A DNA stretch of 64,000 bases from Paenibacillus dendrobii (GCF_009807035.1 NZ_WUBI01000001.1:1550001-1614000); one strand, 5' to 3'. Numbered from the stretch's first letter, positions 36,064-44,771 are shown. Made by a program: numbers and translations. The notes: generated from the sequence alone by a model not told the origin.

Positions 36064-36240
36064 TCATTTAGTGATTACTTCATTAAGAATTGAATCAATT
36101 TGTATCCCTCGTGATGCTTTTAACAAAATCACATCATTTTTCATAATTCCTTGGTTTAGAGCATTTGCTAATGAGGGCTGCTCTAATACGACCTTTCAAG
36201 CTCTATTTGTTCCAAGCATCTTTAATGGTACGACACGATT
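36064..36240 (-). pseudogene. C-terminal remnant of a Mur ligase-like (MurF-type) gene
   Basis: The minus-strand frame reads ...QPSLANALNQGIMK then NDVILLKASRG and ends IDSILNEVITK-stop at 36064. The LLKASRG segment matches the end of MurF (GDVVLVKGSRG...), which adds D-Ala-D-Ala to UDP-MurNAc-tripeptide. Upstream the same frame shows NRVVPLKMLGTNRA followed by an in-frame TGA and, further on, TAG, so the gene is broken. Only about 60 codons resemble coding sequence. Because a real MurF is essential, this would be a decayed extra copy or a related ligase. The family assignment is tentative. Confidence 0.5.
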
Positions 36241-36328
36241 GAATACAAGACGTTTACAGGTTCCCGCTTGCTTACTCGTATATCTGAGCTATCGTATTTT
36301 CTTCAGAGCGGTTGTATCTCACGTACTC

Positions 36329-36778
36329 TCACGCCTTTTGAACAGTGGGCGAGTAAAATACGTCACTATGCATGTGCTGAATTTTGTCCCAATTGCCAGG
36401 ATTGGTCGTGTCTGGAGAGCGCTGCTCCAGAATGGCTTGATATAAGGCGGTTTTTTCTTCCAAATGGGCCACGTGCCGTTTGGCTTCTTCGAGCTTAACG
36501 AGCGCCACTTCTTTATGCTCCATCATAAGTGTGTACCGCTGCGGAATGGTCGAATCCCCTTCCATACAGAGGTCGACGTACGTTTTAATGACTTCAATCG
36601 GCATCCCGGATTGCTTGAGGCATTTGACACCATGCAGCCAATTAATCGATTCCTCGTCGAACATCCTAATATTGTTTTGATTGCGCTGTACGCTGGGCAC
36701 CAGGCCCTTGTCCGTGTAAAAGCGTATCGCGTGCTCGGTGAGTCCCGTGATCAGGGCGGCTTCTTTGACCGTATGCAT
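36329..36778 (-). CDS. MerR family transcriptional regulator
   Basis: A 149-residue regulator. The winged helix at the N-terminus reads MHTVKEAALITGLTEHAIRFYTDKGLVPSV, followed by an RMFDEESINWLHGVKCLKQSGMPI segment and a coiled-coil dimerisation helix (about 85-120). No metal-binding cysteines are present, so it senses something other than metal, as in the TipA/YyaN/AdhR group. It is divergent from the aldo/keto reductase gene, whose promoter has a long spacer with a palindrome (next feature). Confidence 0.9.
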   Translation of the reverse strand: MHTVKEAALITGLTEHAIRFYTDKGLVPSVQRNQNNIRMFDEESINWLHGVKCLKQSGMPIEVIKTYVDLCMEGDSTIPQRYTLMMEHKEVALVKLEEAKRHVAHLEEKTALYQAILEQRSPDTTNPGNWDKIQHMHSDVFYSPTVQKA

Positions 36779-36816
36779 GTGTAATCCTCCTTGGAAAATA
36801 AATTTTTGAAGACGGC

Positions 36817-36847
36817 TTGCCTTCGTGTAACACGAAGGTTGTAGGCT
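36817..36847 (+). promoter_or_regulatory. MerR-type promoter with 19-bp spacer and operator
   Basis: TTGCCT (-35) and TAGGCT (-10) are 19 bases apart, and the spacer holds most of the perfect inverted repeat CCTTCGTG-TAA-CACGAAGG (36820-36838). MerR proteins act on just such long-spacer promoters by twisting the DNA. It reads towards the aldo/keto reductase. The -10 is weak, so the exact boxes are tentative, but the palindrome is sound. Confidence 0.6.
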
Positions 36848-36952
36848 TATTGTAATGCAAGTCGACCATAAGCGAAATCCCTAATGAGGTGCCCGATTCA
36901 CGGGATGCGCGGTCGCTTGCCGGTTAACATCTGAACAATGGGAGGAATTACA

Positions 36953-37804
36953 ATGCAAACTGTAACATTGAACAACGGTGTGAAAATGCCGATCATCGGC
37001 TTCGGGGTCTACCAAGTTCCGGATGCTGAAGAATGCGAAAACACGGTATATGAAGCGCTGATGGCCGGTTACCGCCTGATTGACACCGCCGCTGGTTATC
37101 TGAATGAGGAAGCGGTCGGCCGGGCGATTAAGCGCAGCGGCGTACCGCGTGAGGAGCTGTTCATCACGACCAAGCTCTGGGTTCAGGATGCCGGCTACGA
37201 GAGTGCCAAGCTGGCGTTTGCCAAATCCTTGAAGAAGCTGCAGCTCGACTATCTCGACCTGTACCTTATTCACCAGCCGTTCGGCGATTACTACGGCGCT
37301 TGGCGTGCGATGGAAGACCTGTACCGCGAAGGCATGATCAAGGCGATCGGTGTCAGTAATTTCCTGCCCGACCGTCTGATGGACCTCATCGTGCATAACG
37401 AAATCTTGCCCGCAATCAATCAGGTCGAAACGCACCCGTTCTACCACCAAATCGAGAGCGCCGCTTTTATGAAAGAGCAAGGAGTGCAGCACCAGTCGTG
37501 GGCCCCCTTTGCCGAAGGACTCGGCAACATGTTCGGTAACGAAGTGCTGGCCTCCATCGCAGAAAAACACAACAAGTCCGTAGCCCAGGTCGTGCTTCGC
37601 TGGCTTATTCAGCGTGGAGTCGTTGTTATTCCAAAATCGGTGCGCAAAGAGCGAATTGTTGAAAACTTCAACATTTTCGATTTCGAGTTGAGTGCAGACG
37701 ATTTTAAACAAATTTCCAATCTCGATACGAGGGAAAGTCTTTTCTTATCGTACCGCGATCCGGAAGTAGCCAAGATGATGGGTAACTGGAGAGTAGATTT
37801 GTAA
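36953..37804 (+). CDS. aldo/keto reductase
   Basis: A 283-residue TIM-barrel reductase using NAD(P)H. The catalytic set is visible: D in LIDTAAGY, the following Y, K in TTKLWV and H in LIHQPFG; the NADPH-binding end has [21 protein letters not shown]. It is of the YtbE/2,5-diketo-gluconate reductase group and probably reduces reactive aldehydes or sugar ketones. ATG at 36953 follows GGGAGG and is preferred to the ATG 15 bases before. It is likely controlled by the divergent MerR protein, as in B. subtilis AdhR-type systems. Confidence 0.93.
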   Translation: MQTVTLNNGVKMPIIGFGVYQVPDAEECENTVYEALMAGYRLIDTAAGYLNEEAVGRAIKRSGVPREELFITTKLWVQDAGYESAKLAFAKSLKKLQLDYLDLYLIHQPFGDYYGAWRAMEDLYREGMIKAIGVSNFLPDRLMDLIVHNEILPAINQVETHPFYHQIESAAFMKEQGVQHQSWAPFAEGLGNMFGNEVLASIAEKHNKSVAQVVLRWLIQRGVVVIPKSVRKERIVENFNIFDFELSADDFKQISNLDTRESLFLSYRDPEVAKMMGNWRVDL

Positions 37805-37853
37805 ACCTGGATCGAACCGTAAACTCGCCACGCGTTTATCCTCATCAATGAAG

Positions 37854-37885
37854 AAAGGACAAGGCGGGCTCCCCTTGTCCTTTTT
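37854..37885. terminator. rho-independent terminator
   Basis: Perfect eleven-base arms AAAGGACAAGG / CCTTGTCCTTT with an eight-base loop and T run. It ends the reductase transcript and can also serve the convergent LysR gene on the other strand. Confidence 0.92.
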
Positions 37886-37944
37886 CTGTACTTGATTGCA
37901 AATTCAACGAATAGTGAACTCCGAAATTTTAGACCACATGTGCA

Positions 37945-38832
37945 CTAACTAAAAAAACTCAGGAGTTCAGATTGAAAACTTTTTGCAGTAAAACTAAGCT
38001 CACGATTTTTATGAACAATCAGACCATGTGAAAAACTCATTTTGGAATGAAACGGAAGGATCTTTAGTGTACCTGTCTTTAGTTCGTTATTGATAGCTAT
38101 TTTAGGGACTAAGGCAAAACCTTTTCCACAGCTTACATATTGTTTTATCATTTCAAGACTTGATAGTTCTAACGCATCTTTAACCATAATCCCGGCATCT
38201 TTTAAAACATCTACAGCACTCGTATGATACAAACAAGACGTGCCGCTACTAATAAAAAGTTCGTCATTTAGAATCTGGACTCCCTCATTTCTCACTTTCC
38301 GTGATATATCCTCAGATGCAGCAAAAACGATCGTCTCTTCCAATACTGGATAAAAAAGAATGTCATGGCGATTCGGATTTTGAGGAACAATTCCAAAATC
38401 CAACTCATAATCTATGACACCTTTTAGGATATCTTGATGCGATCCTTGTTCAATGCGCAAATTTACGCTTGGAGAATTTCTCGTATATTCCTGAACAAAG
38501 GGAAGCATACGTGTAAGAAAAAATGATTCCTGTGTTCTTATCCGTATCGTTCCGCTTGGTTGATTCAGTTCATTCATACTTTCTTTAAGGGATTGACTTA
38601 AGTGAACATACTGATAAGCATATTTTGAAAATATCTTCCCAGCTTCCGTAAGTTCTATCCCTCGTGGATATCGATGAAACAATTTTTGTCCGCTAATTTT
38701 CTCCAACTGTTGGATATGAGTGGTTACTGTGGACTGAACATAGCCTAAGCGATCCGCTGCTCGACTGAAACTTTTTTCTTCAAGTAAGGCAATAAACGCC
38801 AGAAAATAGCGACCTTCTAATGATTCTATCAC
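37945..38832 (-). CDS. LysR family transcriptional regulator
   Basis: A 295-residue regulator with the N-terminal helix-turn-helix FIALLEEKSFSRAADRLGYVQSTVTTHIQQLE and a C-terminal effector domain (about 90-295) of the periplasmic-binding-protein type. It is divergent from the alpha/beta hydrolase gene, a common layout in which the LysR protein controls its neighbour. A perfect inverted repeat lies just upstream of its own start. This and the next two genes appear more AT-rich than the reductase to the left. Confidence 0.92.
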   Translation of the reverse strand: MIESLEGRYFLAFIALLEEKSFSRAADRLGYVQSTVTTHIQQLEKISGQKLFHRYPRGIELTEAGKIFSKYAYQYVHLSQSLKESMNELNQPSGTIRIRTQESFFLTRMLPFVQEYTRNSPSVNLRIEQGSHQDILKGVIDYELDFGIVPQNPNRHDILFYPVLEETIVFAASEDISRKVRNEGVQILNDELFISSGTSCLYHTSAVDVLKDAGIMVKDALELSSLEMIKQYVSCGKGFALVPKIAINNELKTGTLKILPFHSKMSFSHGLIVHKNRELSFTAKSFQSELLSFFS

Positions 38833-38847
38833 ATCAATCCTCCTTCT

Positions 38848-38866
38848 CTATTTCAATTTGAAATAG
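38848..38866. promoter_or_regulatory. inverted repeat, candidate LysR operator
   Basis: CTATTTCAATTTGAAATAG is a perfect 9-1-9 palindrome holding several T-N11-A matches, as in LysR boxes. It sits 16 bases upstream of the LysR start and about 100 bases from the divergent hydrolase start, where it can control both. Confidence 0.55.
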
Positions 38867-38965
38867 TAGATATTCGATTTATTCGTTAGTCAAATATATT
38901 TTTTCATTATACGATAACCTTAGTTCAAAGCCAATTATTGAATAGATTCAGAAGGAGATGTAAAA

Positions 38966-39820
38966 ATGAAGACCAGCTATCATCAGCAAAGAGTTGGAGA
39001 TGTCGAAGTTTTTTATCGTGAAGCCGGCCCTAAGGACGATCAAGTTATTTTATTATTACACGGGTTTCCGTCTTCAAGTCATATGTTTCGCGACCTAATT
39101 CCCGAACTGGCAGAACAATACCGTGTCATTGCCCCTGACCTTGCTGGATTCGGTCATACAATAACTCCTCCGCGCAGTCAATTTAACTTTACATTTGACA
39201 GTCTGTTCCGAGTTATTAAAGATTTTACTGAAGCATTAGGTCTCGACCAGTATGTACTTTATGTGTTTGATTACGGTGCACCTGTTGGCTATCGTTTGGC
39301 AGTGGCTCATCCGCAAAGAGTTCAAGCCATTATTAGTCAGAATGGTAACGCTTATATTGAAGGATTTAGTGACGCTTGGGGATCCTGGAAGACGTATTGG
39401 CATTCTCCGACACCTGAAAATCGTGAAGCATGCCGCGATTCCTTGACACCTGAAACCATTCGCAACTTTCAGTATCTTCATGGAGCTGAGGCCAGCCTTG
39501 TTTCACCAGACGGGTATTCTTTGGATATTGCTTACATGTCGCGCCCGGAAGCGGAAGAAATTCAACTGGACTTGATTCTTGACTATCGAACAAATGTGGA
39601 TCTATATCCTGACTTTCAGGCTTATTTCCGTAAGTATCAACCTAAACTTCTAGCCGTATGGGGTAAAAATGATCCTGCCTTCCTCCCTGCTGGAGCTGAA
39701 GCTTATAAGCGTGATATTCCATCTGCGGAAGTTCATTTACTTGATACTGGACATTTTGCTCTTGAAACACACGCTAAAGAGATCAGTGAGCTAATTCAAC
39801 AATTCTTAAAAACAAACTAA
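38966..39820 (+). CDS. alpha/beta hydrolase, haloalkane dehalogenase-like
   Basis: A 284-residue hydrolase. The oxyanion region is LLLHGFPSSSHMFRDLI, the nucleophile elbow VFDYGAPVG has Asp rather than Ser, and the acid and His follow at WGKNDPAF and DTGHFALETH. An Asp nucleophile is the mark of haloalkane dehalogenases and soluble epoxide hydrolases. AAGGAG precedes ATG. Followed by an NAD(P)-binding gene within 70 bases, so probably one transcript under the divergent LysR protein. Confidence 0.9.
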   Translation: MKTSYHQQRVGDVEVFYREAGPKDDQVILLLHGFPSSSHMFRDLIPELAEQYRVIAPDLAGFGHTITPPRSQFNFTFDSLFRVIKDFTEALGLDQYVLYVFDYGAPVGYRLAVAHPQRVQAIISQNGNAYIEGFSDAWGSWKTYWHSPTPENREACRDSLTPETIRNFQYLHGAEASLVSPDGYSLDIAYMSRPEAEEIQLDLILDYRTNVDLYPDFQAYFRKYQPKLLAVWGKNDPAFLPAGAEAYKRDIPSAEVHLLDTGHFALETHAKEISELIQQFLKTN

Positions 39821-39888
39821 AATTTCGATGAACCGATCGGTCCAACGTTCTGTGTATTTTTCATATAGAAACGAAGGGAGCTTTCAAA

Positions 39889-40545
39889 ATGAATGTATTT
39901 ATTATTGGGATTACGGGTAACATCGGCGGTCTGCTTGCACAGAGACTCGTTTCCAAGGGAGATAGCGTTCATGGGCTCGTTCGCCGGCATGAACAGCAGG
40001 CAGAACTAGCAGAGCGAGGTATTAATACGACACTCGGAGATCTCGCTAACATGTCTGTGGATACGCTAGCGGCCTCCTTCGGCAACGTTGACGCCATCGT
40101 GTTCAGCGCAGGGTCCAATGGAGGCAAGATGGAGGTCACAAAGTCGATCGATGGCGATGGACTCTCCAAAGCGATCGAGGCAGCTAACAGAGCACAAATC
40201 AACCGTTTCGCGCTTGTGTCGGTACTCCCAGAGTCTTGGCGGGAGCGCGACCTCGGCGACGAGGTTGAGTATTATTTTACGGTGAAGAAGAAAGCAGACA
40301 TCGAACTTAGTCGCAGCAATCTAGATTGGCTGATTCTTCGTCCCTCACTGCTTGTTGACAATCCTGGAACGGGCATCGTTTCACTCGGGCCAGCCGAATT
40401 CCACGACCAGATTGCTTACGCCGATGTCGCTGAAACTCTCGCCGAGTTGCTCCACGAACCTCGTATCAGCCAACAGATTCTTGAACTCAATACTGGCTCC
40501 ACTCCGATCCTAGACGCGATCAACGCTAACATCCGTTGGCATTAG
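39889..40545 (+). CDS. NAD(P)-binding protein, atypical SDR (YwnB/NmrA-like)
   Basis: A 218-residue Rossmann-fold protein. The dinucleotide loop is IGITGNIGGLLAQRL near the start, followed by VHGLVRRHEQ (a basic residue favouring NADP) and ILRPSLLVDNPGTG. It resembles YwnB-type proteins that may act as reductases or redox sensors. AAGGGAG lies eight bases before ATG. The active-site Tyr of classic SDRs is not conserved, so the activity is uncertain. Confidence 0.9.
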   Translation: MNVFIIGITGNIGGLLAQRLVSKGDSVHGLVRRHEQQAELAERGINTTLGDLANMSVDTLAASFGNVDAIVFSAGSNGGKMEVTKSIDGDGLSKAIEAANRAQINRFALVSVLPESWRERDLGDEVEYYFTVKKKADIELSRSNLDWLILRPSLLVDNPGTGIVSLGPAEFHDQIAYADVAETLAELLHEPRISQQILELNTGSTPILDAINANIRWH

Positions 40546-40858
40546 ACCGCTAACATGTACCCAGATCCCAAAGAAAGAACGAGGAAAAATGTGATGTCTG
40601 ATTTTTCTCATATTAAGAGCACCATGAGGATTTGGTGTGGTATGCAACAATAAGGATGATCTTAAACTATTCTGCCCATTCGTATTGTGAGGTCACCAGG
40701 ACTTACTGGTCGGCCTCTTTTTTTGGCTAGAATTGCTTAATAGGCAGCCAATGTCTCGGTTGCCTATTGTTATGATGCTATCGTCACCTGTTAACTCATT
40801 TTTTTCAAAAGGCCTATACGCCATATTAGTACTTAAGTAAAGAATTAGGAGTGGTAAA
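40546..40858. other. intergenic with terminator and a possible very short frame
   Basis: The stretch holds one good terminator (40689-40724) and, before it, a 19-codon reading frame (40594-40653) behind GAGG. That frame is too short to call without comparison. A ten-base palindrome TACTTAAGTA lies about 20 bases upstream of the MFS gene. Nothing else is recognised. Confidence 0.4.
40689..40724 (+). terminator. rho-independent terminator
   Basis: Stem GAGG...ACCAG / CTGGT...CCTC with internal mismatches, followed by seven T. It ends the alpha/beta hydrolase and NAD(P)-binding gene transcript. Confidence 0.82.
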
Positions 40859-42028
40859 ATGTCTCGTAACAAATCATCTTTTATTATCTTCATTCTGGCA
40901 TTCGGTATTTTTGGGATTGTCAACACTGAGATGGGCTTTATTGGTATTCTCCCTCGGCTGGCCGAGCGTTTTGACATTTCATTATCACAAGCGGGTTTGC
41001 TTGTCAGCTTATTTGCTCTGGCGGTGGCGATTTCTGGACTGTTTATGCCCTTGCTTCTCTCGGGGATCAACAGCAAAAAACTCATGTTAATTGCTATGGG
41101 ATTGTTTACAATATCTGGGTTTGTTTCTATTTATGCGCCAAGCTTCGAGGTGCTTCTTGTCGCGAGAATCATACCGGCCTTCTTACACCCCGTTTTTTTC
41201 TCGGTTGCTTTCGTTGCTGCAGCTAATTCAGTAAGTGAAGATTACGTTGCGCGAGCGATCTCCAGAATATTAATGGGTAGCAGTGCCGGGATGGTTATTG
41301 GATCCCCCATCGCAGCCTTGCTCGCAGATGTTCTATCTCTGCAGGCATCCCTCTATTTCTTTGCCATCGTTAATGTGATTGCGTTTATATCCATCATGAT
41401 CTTTGTTCCATCCATGCCTGTCAAAGAAAAACTTACGTATGGATCGCAATTAGGCGTGTTACGCAAACCGGTCGTCTGGAATAGTATCATCACCATGATT
41501 TTACTGAATGCTGGTATGTATGCGACTTTCAGCTTCTTTGCAGAATTCCTAGATGGAATCACTGGAATGAACGGTAGCCAGATCAGCGTTATGCTATTTA
41601 TTTTTGGGGCAACGGGATTAATTGGTAATTTAATATCGGGTTTTTTACTGCAAAAACGTGCGATGCGAACGGCATTGGTTTTTCCAATTATCTACGGGAT
41701 CGTCTACCTGCTGGTCTTTGTGTTAGGAGACTACTCTATCCCAATGACCCTATTGATTGCCTTGTGGGGAACATTGTATACAATTGGGCTTAACATCTGC
41801 CAGAATTCGATTACTACCGCAGCATTCGAAGCCCCTACGTTTGCCAATGGTCTGTTCGTAGCGTTGGGAAATATGGGAATAGCCTTGGGAACCTTTGTTG
41901 GGGGTGCGGTTATCACTGATTTTGGGACGAGATCGATCATTTGGATAGGCATCCTGTTCATGATTCTGAGCTTTGTATTTATCGCGGTCCGCGCTTTTCG
42001 TTACAGTCCAAAGAAAGTGCAGGCCTAG
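40859..42028 (+). CDS. MFS transporter, DHA1 family (AraJ/YdhP-like)
   Basis: A 389-residue transporter with twelve hydrophobic segments. The opening FIIFILAFGIFGIVNTEMGFIG and PRLAERFDISLSQAGLLVSLFALAVA match the AraJ/YdhP exporter group. AGGAGTGG precedes ATG. It probably exports sugars or drugs; the substrate is not known. The following PNPOx-like gene starts 44 bases on, so both may form one unit. Confidence 0.92.
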   Translation: MSRNKSSFIIFILAFGIFGIVNTEMGFIGILPRLAERFDISLSQAGLLVSLFALAVAISGLFMPLLLSGINSKKLMLIAMGLFTISGFVSIYAPSFEVLLVARIIPAFLHPVFFSVAFVAAANSVSEDYVARAISRILMGSSAGMVIGSPIAALLADVLSLQASLYFFAIVNVIAFISIMIFVPSMPVKEKLTYGSQLGVLRKPVVWNSIITMILLNAGMYATFSFFAEFLDGITGMNGSQISVMLFIFGATGLIGNLISGFLLQKRAMRTALVFPIIYGIVYLLVFVLGDYSIPMTLLIALWGTLYTIGLNICQNSITTAAFEAPTFANGLFVALGNMGIALGTFVGGAVITDFGTRSIIWIGILFMILSFVFIAVRAFRYSPKKVQA

Positions 42029-42072
42029 GGTATATATAATAAATTGTAATTTTGCCATGGGGGTGTCAACGA

Positions 42073-42981
42073 ATGACCGTATATCATGAGGGTGAGCGCT
42101 TAGTCCAGAAGAGAGTCGGCGCGGAGTCTATCGCCAATTTGAATGGTAGGGGTATCCAGAATTTTATTCCTCAAGGATTCGATTTGTTCTTGGAGGAGCA
42201 GTCCATGGTGGTTATCGCATCAACAGACGCGACAGGTTGTTTGTGGGCGTCTCTTATTACAGGGTCCCCTGAAATGATACAAGTAACGGATCAGAAGTCA
42301 TTAGAGATAATCGCCCTATTTGTTCCTCAAGATCCGTTTATTTCGAATATCGAAAACAATCGGAATGTGGGCCTCATCGTTATCGACTTTGAACACCAAA
42401 TTCGGGTTCGTATTAACGGGGCTGCGCAGTTTACAGACAAAAATACTCTGCGAGTGGAAGTCGAACAAGTATATGGAAACTGTCCGAAACATATTCAAAT
42501 GAGAAGCATGACACCGATGGATCACAGGCCGGGGCTTATAAGAGCATCTGGAAGACAGAAGGAACTAACCCCGGAACAAATTCAATGGATTAGAGAAGCG
42601 GATACGTTTTTTATTGCAAGCAGCGGTCCCGGAGGAAAAACGGATGCTTCGCATCGAGGGGGGAATTCGGGTTTTATACAACCGTTAGGTGATAAAGCAT
42701 TGGTTTTTCCCGACTACAGGGGGAATATGATGTTCAACACACTGGGCAATATTCAGATCAATCCCAATACGGGACTCTTGTTTCTTGATTTCAAAAGGGG
42801 ACGAACGCTTCAACTTACGGGAAGTTCAAGTATCGTTTGGGATGTTAATAAGGAAGAAAAATCGAGGTTTCCCGGGGCACAGCGTTTGGTCAAATTTCAA
42901 ATTGACGGAGTGATTCAACTAGATAACGTCATTCCTTTTGACTGGAACCTGTTAGGATACTCGCCTTACAATCCAAAGTAG
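42073..42981 (+). CDS. pyridoxamine 5'-phosphate oxidase family protein
   Basis: A 302-residue protein with two PNPOx-like split-barrel halves: first about 20-130 (VVIASTDATGCLWASLITG) and second about 170-290 (TFFIASSGPGGKTDASHRGG then RGNMMFNTLGNIQINPNTGLLFLDF). The second is the typical FMN-binding region. Such two-domain forms are seen in putative flavin-dependent oxidoreductases of unknown substrate. The ATG at 42073 is preferred because GGGGGTG lies before it. Confidence 0.88.
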   Translation: MTVYHEGERLVQKRVGAESIANLNGRGIQNFIPQGFDLFLEEQSMVVIASTDATGCLWASLITGSPEMIQVTDQKSLEIIALFVPQDPFISNIENNRNVGLIVIDFEHQIRVRINGAAQFTDKNTLRVEVEQVYGNCPKHIQMRSMTPMDHRPGLIRASGRQKELTPEQIQWIREADTFFIASSGPGGKTDASHRGGNSGFIQPLGDKALVFPDYRGNMMFNTLGNIQINPNTGLLFLDFKRGRTLQLTGSSSIVWDVNKEEKSRFPGAQRLVKFQIDGVIQLDNVIPFDWNLLGYSPYNPK

Positions 42982-43016
42982 CATCCTGCCTGTACATTAT
43001 GAAATATAGTTACATC

Positions 43017-43049
43017 GAAACGGCTGCCTAACTCGAGGGCAGCCGTTTC
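43017..43049. terminator. 12-bp perfect hairpin, probable terminator
   Basis: Arms GAAACGGCTGCC / GGCAGCCGTTTC with a nine-base loop, no strong T tail on either strand. It lies 36 bases after the PNPOx-like gene and resembles the common terminator style of this genome (see 56947-56977). Confidence 0.65.
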
Positions 43050-43127
43050 CTGTCAAAGGTGAATTTATGATAAGGCGGTGGCTCTGGAAGCAGAATTAAC
43101 TACGGGTATTTCCGGTGTGAAAAAGCT

Positions 43128-43247
43128 TTAGACCGCATTTGAAGATGCTGTTCGTTCGGAAATTGGATCTGCCACTCCGATAATACGCTTAACGAATTCC
43201 TTTTCCTCCATGTGGAACACTACGATGTCATCCCTCAGAAATTCAGC
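43128..43247 (-). pseudogene. remnant of signal peptidase I-like sequence
   Basis: A minus-strand frame, overlapping the end of the P-loop kinase gene in another frame, reads EFLRDDIVVFH then EKEFVKRIIGV and ends at TAA (43128). This pattern matches the catalytic Lys region of type I signal peptidases (GDIVVF...YVKRVIGLPGD). Only about 35 codons remain, without the catalytic Ser region or a start, so it is a decayed piece if real. The match is short and rests on about 15 residues. Confidence 0.35.
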
Positions 43248-43876
43248 CAATCCTTCAAATGCTGTTCAATCTCTTCCAAATGATCCTCAATGCTTTTCGT
43301 TCCATCGACGGTTATTACTTTTAACCCCCGGTCCAATGCATCCTGGGTAATCTTGTGCGCAAACCCGATATCCCGGTTCATCCAATTTTGAAAAGCAAGG
43401 CCTGGATCATCGCATTCTTTTAAGACATCTTGAATCCAGCTTCTTTGCGAATAATGGAGTACCTGAAATTCTGGAGCTGGTACAATCCAAATGGCTTGAC
43501 CGGGATGGGTTAACACTGGCGCAACGCTCTCAGGAATGGCAGCTGTCCCTTCGACGATAATCATTTGATGCTTGGGAAGAGATATCAGGTCATCCACAAT
43601 CATGCTGAATTCATCCTGGTAGTACTCCATTTCCTCGTGGATCTGCTGAATTACCGGACGATTCCAAATTTCGTTAGAGCTCAAATCCTTTAACCGCTGC
43701 ATGAAAGGATGTTCAGCAGGGTTACATCTTTGGATATGCTGCTCATGATGAAGATCACAAGAATAGTAATAAAAATCATATTTCCGTGAGAGCTTCTCAG
43801 CAATCGTGCTTTTGCCTGAACAGGGAGATCCTCCGATCCAAATCACATGAGAGAGCTCTTGTTTTAGGTTCAACAT
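43235..43876 (-). CDS. P-loop NTPase, probable small-molecule kinase
   Basis: A 213-residue protein with Walker A GGSPCSGKST and a Walker B-like QMIIVEGTAA, followed by a long helical part. It has the layout of small nucleoside/shikimate-type or CMP-kinase-like P-loop kinases. ATG at 43876 follows GGGAGGTGA. Substrate unknown. The zinc-ribbon gene lies 21 bases upstream on the same strand, suggesting a joint transcript. Confidence 0.87.
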   Translation of the reverse strand: MLNLKQELSHVIWIGGSPCSGKSTIAEKLSRKYDFYYYSCDLHHEQHIQRCNPAEHPFMQRLKDLSSNEIWNRPVIQQIHEEMEYYQDEFSMIVDDLISLPKHQMIIVEGTAAIPESVAPVLTHPGQAIWIVPAPEFQVLHYSQRSWIQDVLKECDDPGLAFQNWMNRDIGFAHKITQDALDRGLKVITVDGTKSIEDHLEEIEQHLKDWLNF

Positions 43877-43897
43877 ATTCACCTCCCGCCTCAAGGC

Positions 43898-44287
43898 TTA
43901 TCTTCCGAATAAAATATCCATCAGGGTGCCGAATTGACCGGACTTGTAACCGCGGAGTATATCGGGATTATAAATTTCAACATAGCCGCAATGCGTGCAG
44001 GATACAAACAGGAAATGGTGATAATTGATATCCATGATTTTGCTGATGCCCGTACCGCTCATCGCCACTTCGTCGGTTATGCACTCGTCATGCCCGCATT
44101 TGGAGCATTTGAACTGATTCATGATCACGTCTTCGATTCCTACATCTACCTCCGTGTCTTCGGCGTTAAGTATCGTCGTTTCCCCCTGAGTCCCCTGCAG
44201 ATGCTCCGGCAGGACTTCGGTTTTGCATTCCGGACATACTTGTTCCACGAGCTCCACTTCTTGCCCACACCATGGACATTGAATCAT
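43898..44287 (-). CDS. zinc-ribbon protein
   Basis: A 129-residue protein with two zinc-ribbon pairs: CPWC...CPEC near the N-terminus and CSKCGHDE...CTHCGY towards the end, linked by an acidic segment rich in Glu and Thr. The second ribbon with GYVEIYNP is like the nucleic-acid-binding zinc-ribbon proteins of DUF2089 and relatives. ATG at 44287 is chosen because AAGGAG lies eight bases before it. It is upstream of the P-loop kinase gene. Confidence 0.85.
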   Translation of the reverse strand: MIQCPWCGQEVELVEQVCPECKTEVLPEHLQGTQGETTILNAEDTEVDVGIEDVIMNQFKCSKCGHDECITDEVAMSGTGISKIMDINYHHFLFVSCTHCGYVEIYNPDILRGYKSGQFGTLMDILFGR

Positions 44288-44333
44288 TGGATTCACTCCT
44301 TAAGAAGGATCATTTCAATAGATCATATGAGCG

Positions 44334-44771
44334 CTACAAATGCTTCCTGAAGCCTTCAACCTGTTCGTCCCTATATCCCAATTTCTCATAGAACTGATGA
44401 GCTTCTTTGCGCTGCTCCCCCGACACAAATATGATGTAAGCACAATCATGATCACGGGCAATTTTTTCGATTTCAACCATCAGTCTTTTTCCAATGCCTT
44501 GTCTGCGAATCCGGTCGGACACAATCACATTTTCAATGACCATGAACGGTCTGCAATCCCGGACGAAATCAAGACAGATAATACCCATTAACGATCCGGC
44601 TAACTCCCCTTCATAAAATGCACCTAATATGTGGTAGTTGCCACTAGCCTCAGCAGATTTGAATACCTCTGTTAAACGTTGCCCGTCCGTGGGATATCCC
44701 ATCAATTCTTCGTACAACCCGCTCAGCGCCGGAAGATCCTCTTCCGCAATATGCTTAACCGTAACCATCAT
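44334..44771 (-). CDS. GNAT family N-acetyltransferase
   Basis: A 145-residue acetyltransferase. Features: VKHIAEEDLPALSGLYEELMGYP, then VIENVIVSDRIRRQGIGKRLM with the CoA loop (RRQGIG), and AHQFYEKLGY near the end. It resembles the RimI/aminoglycoside group; the substrate is unknown. It lies 46 bases upstream of the zinc-ribbon gene. Confidence 0.9.
   Translation of the reverse strand: MMVTVKHIAEEDLPALSGLYEELMGYPTDGQRLTEVFKSAEASGNYHILGAFYEGELAGSLMGIICLDFVRDCRPFMVIENVIVSDRIRRQGIGKRLMVEIEKIARDHDCAYIIFVSGEQRKEAHQFYEKLGYRDEQVEGFRKHL

Noticed and set aside
36017..36445. 142-codon plus-strand frame upstream of the MerR gene
   Set aside because: It overlaps the MerR gene and the coding-like remnant on the opposite strand; composition points to a shadow frame.
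40594..40653. 19-codon frame after the NAD(P)-binding gene
   Set aside because: Behind GAGG, but too short and without any comparison to support it.
43083..43130. Plus-strand frame reading DKAVALEAELTTGISGVKKL
   Set aside because: Protein-like but very short and on the other strand from a better match; no family recognised.
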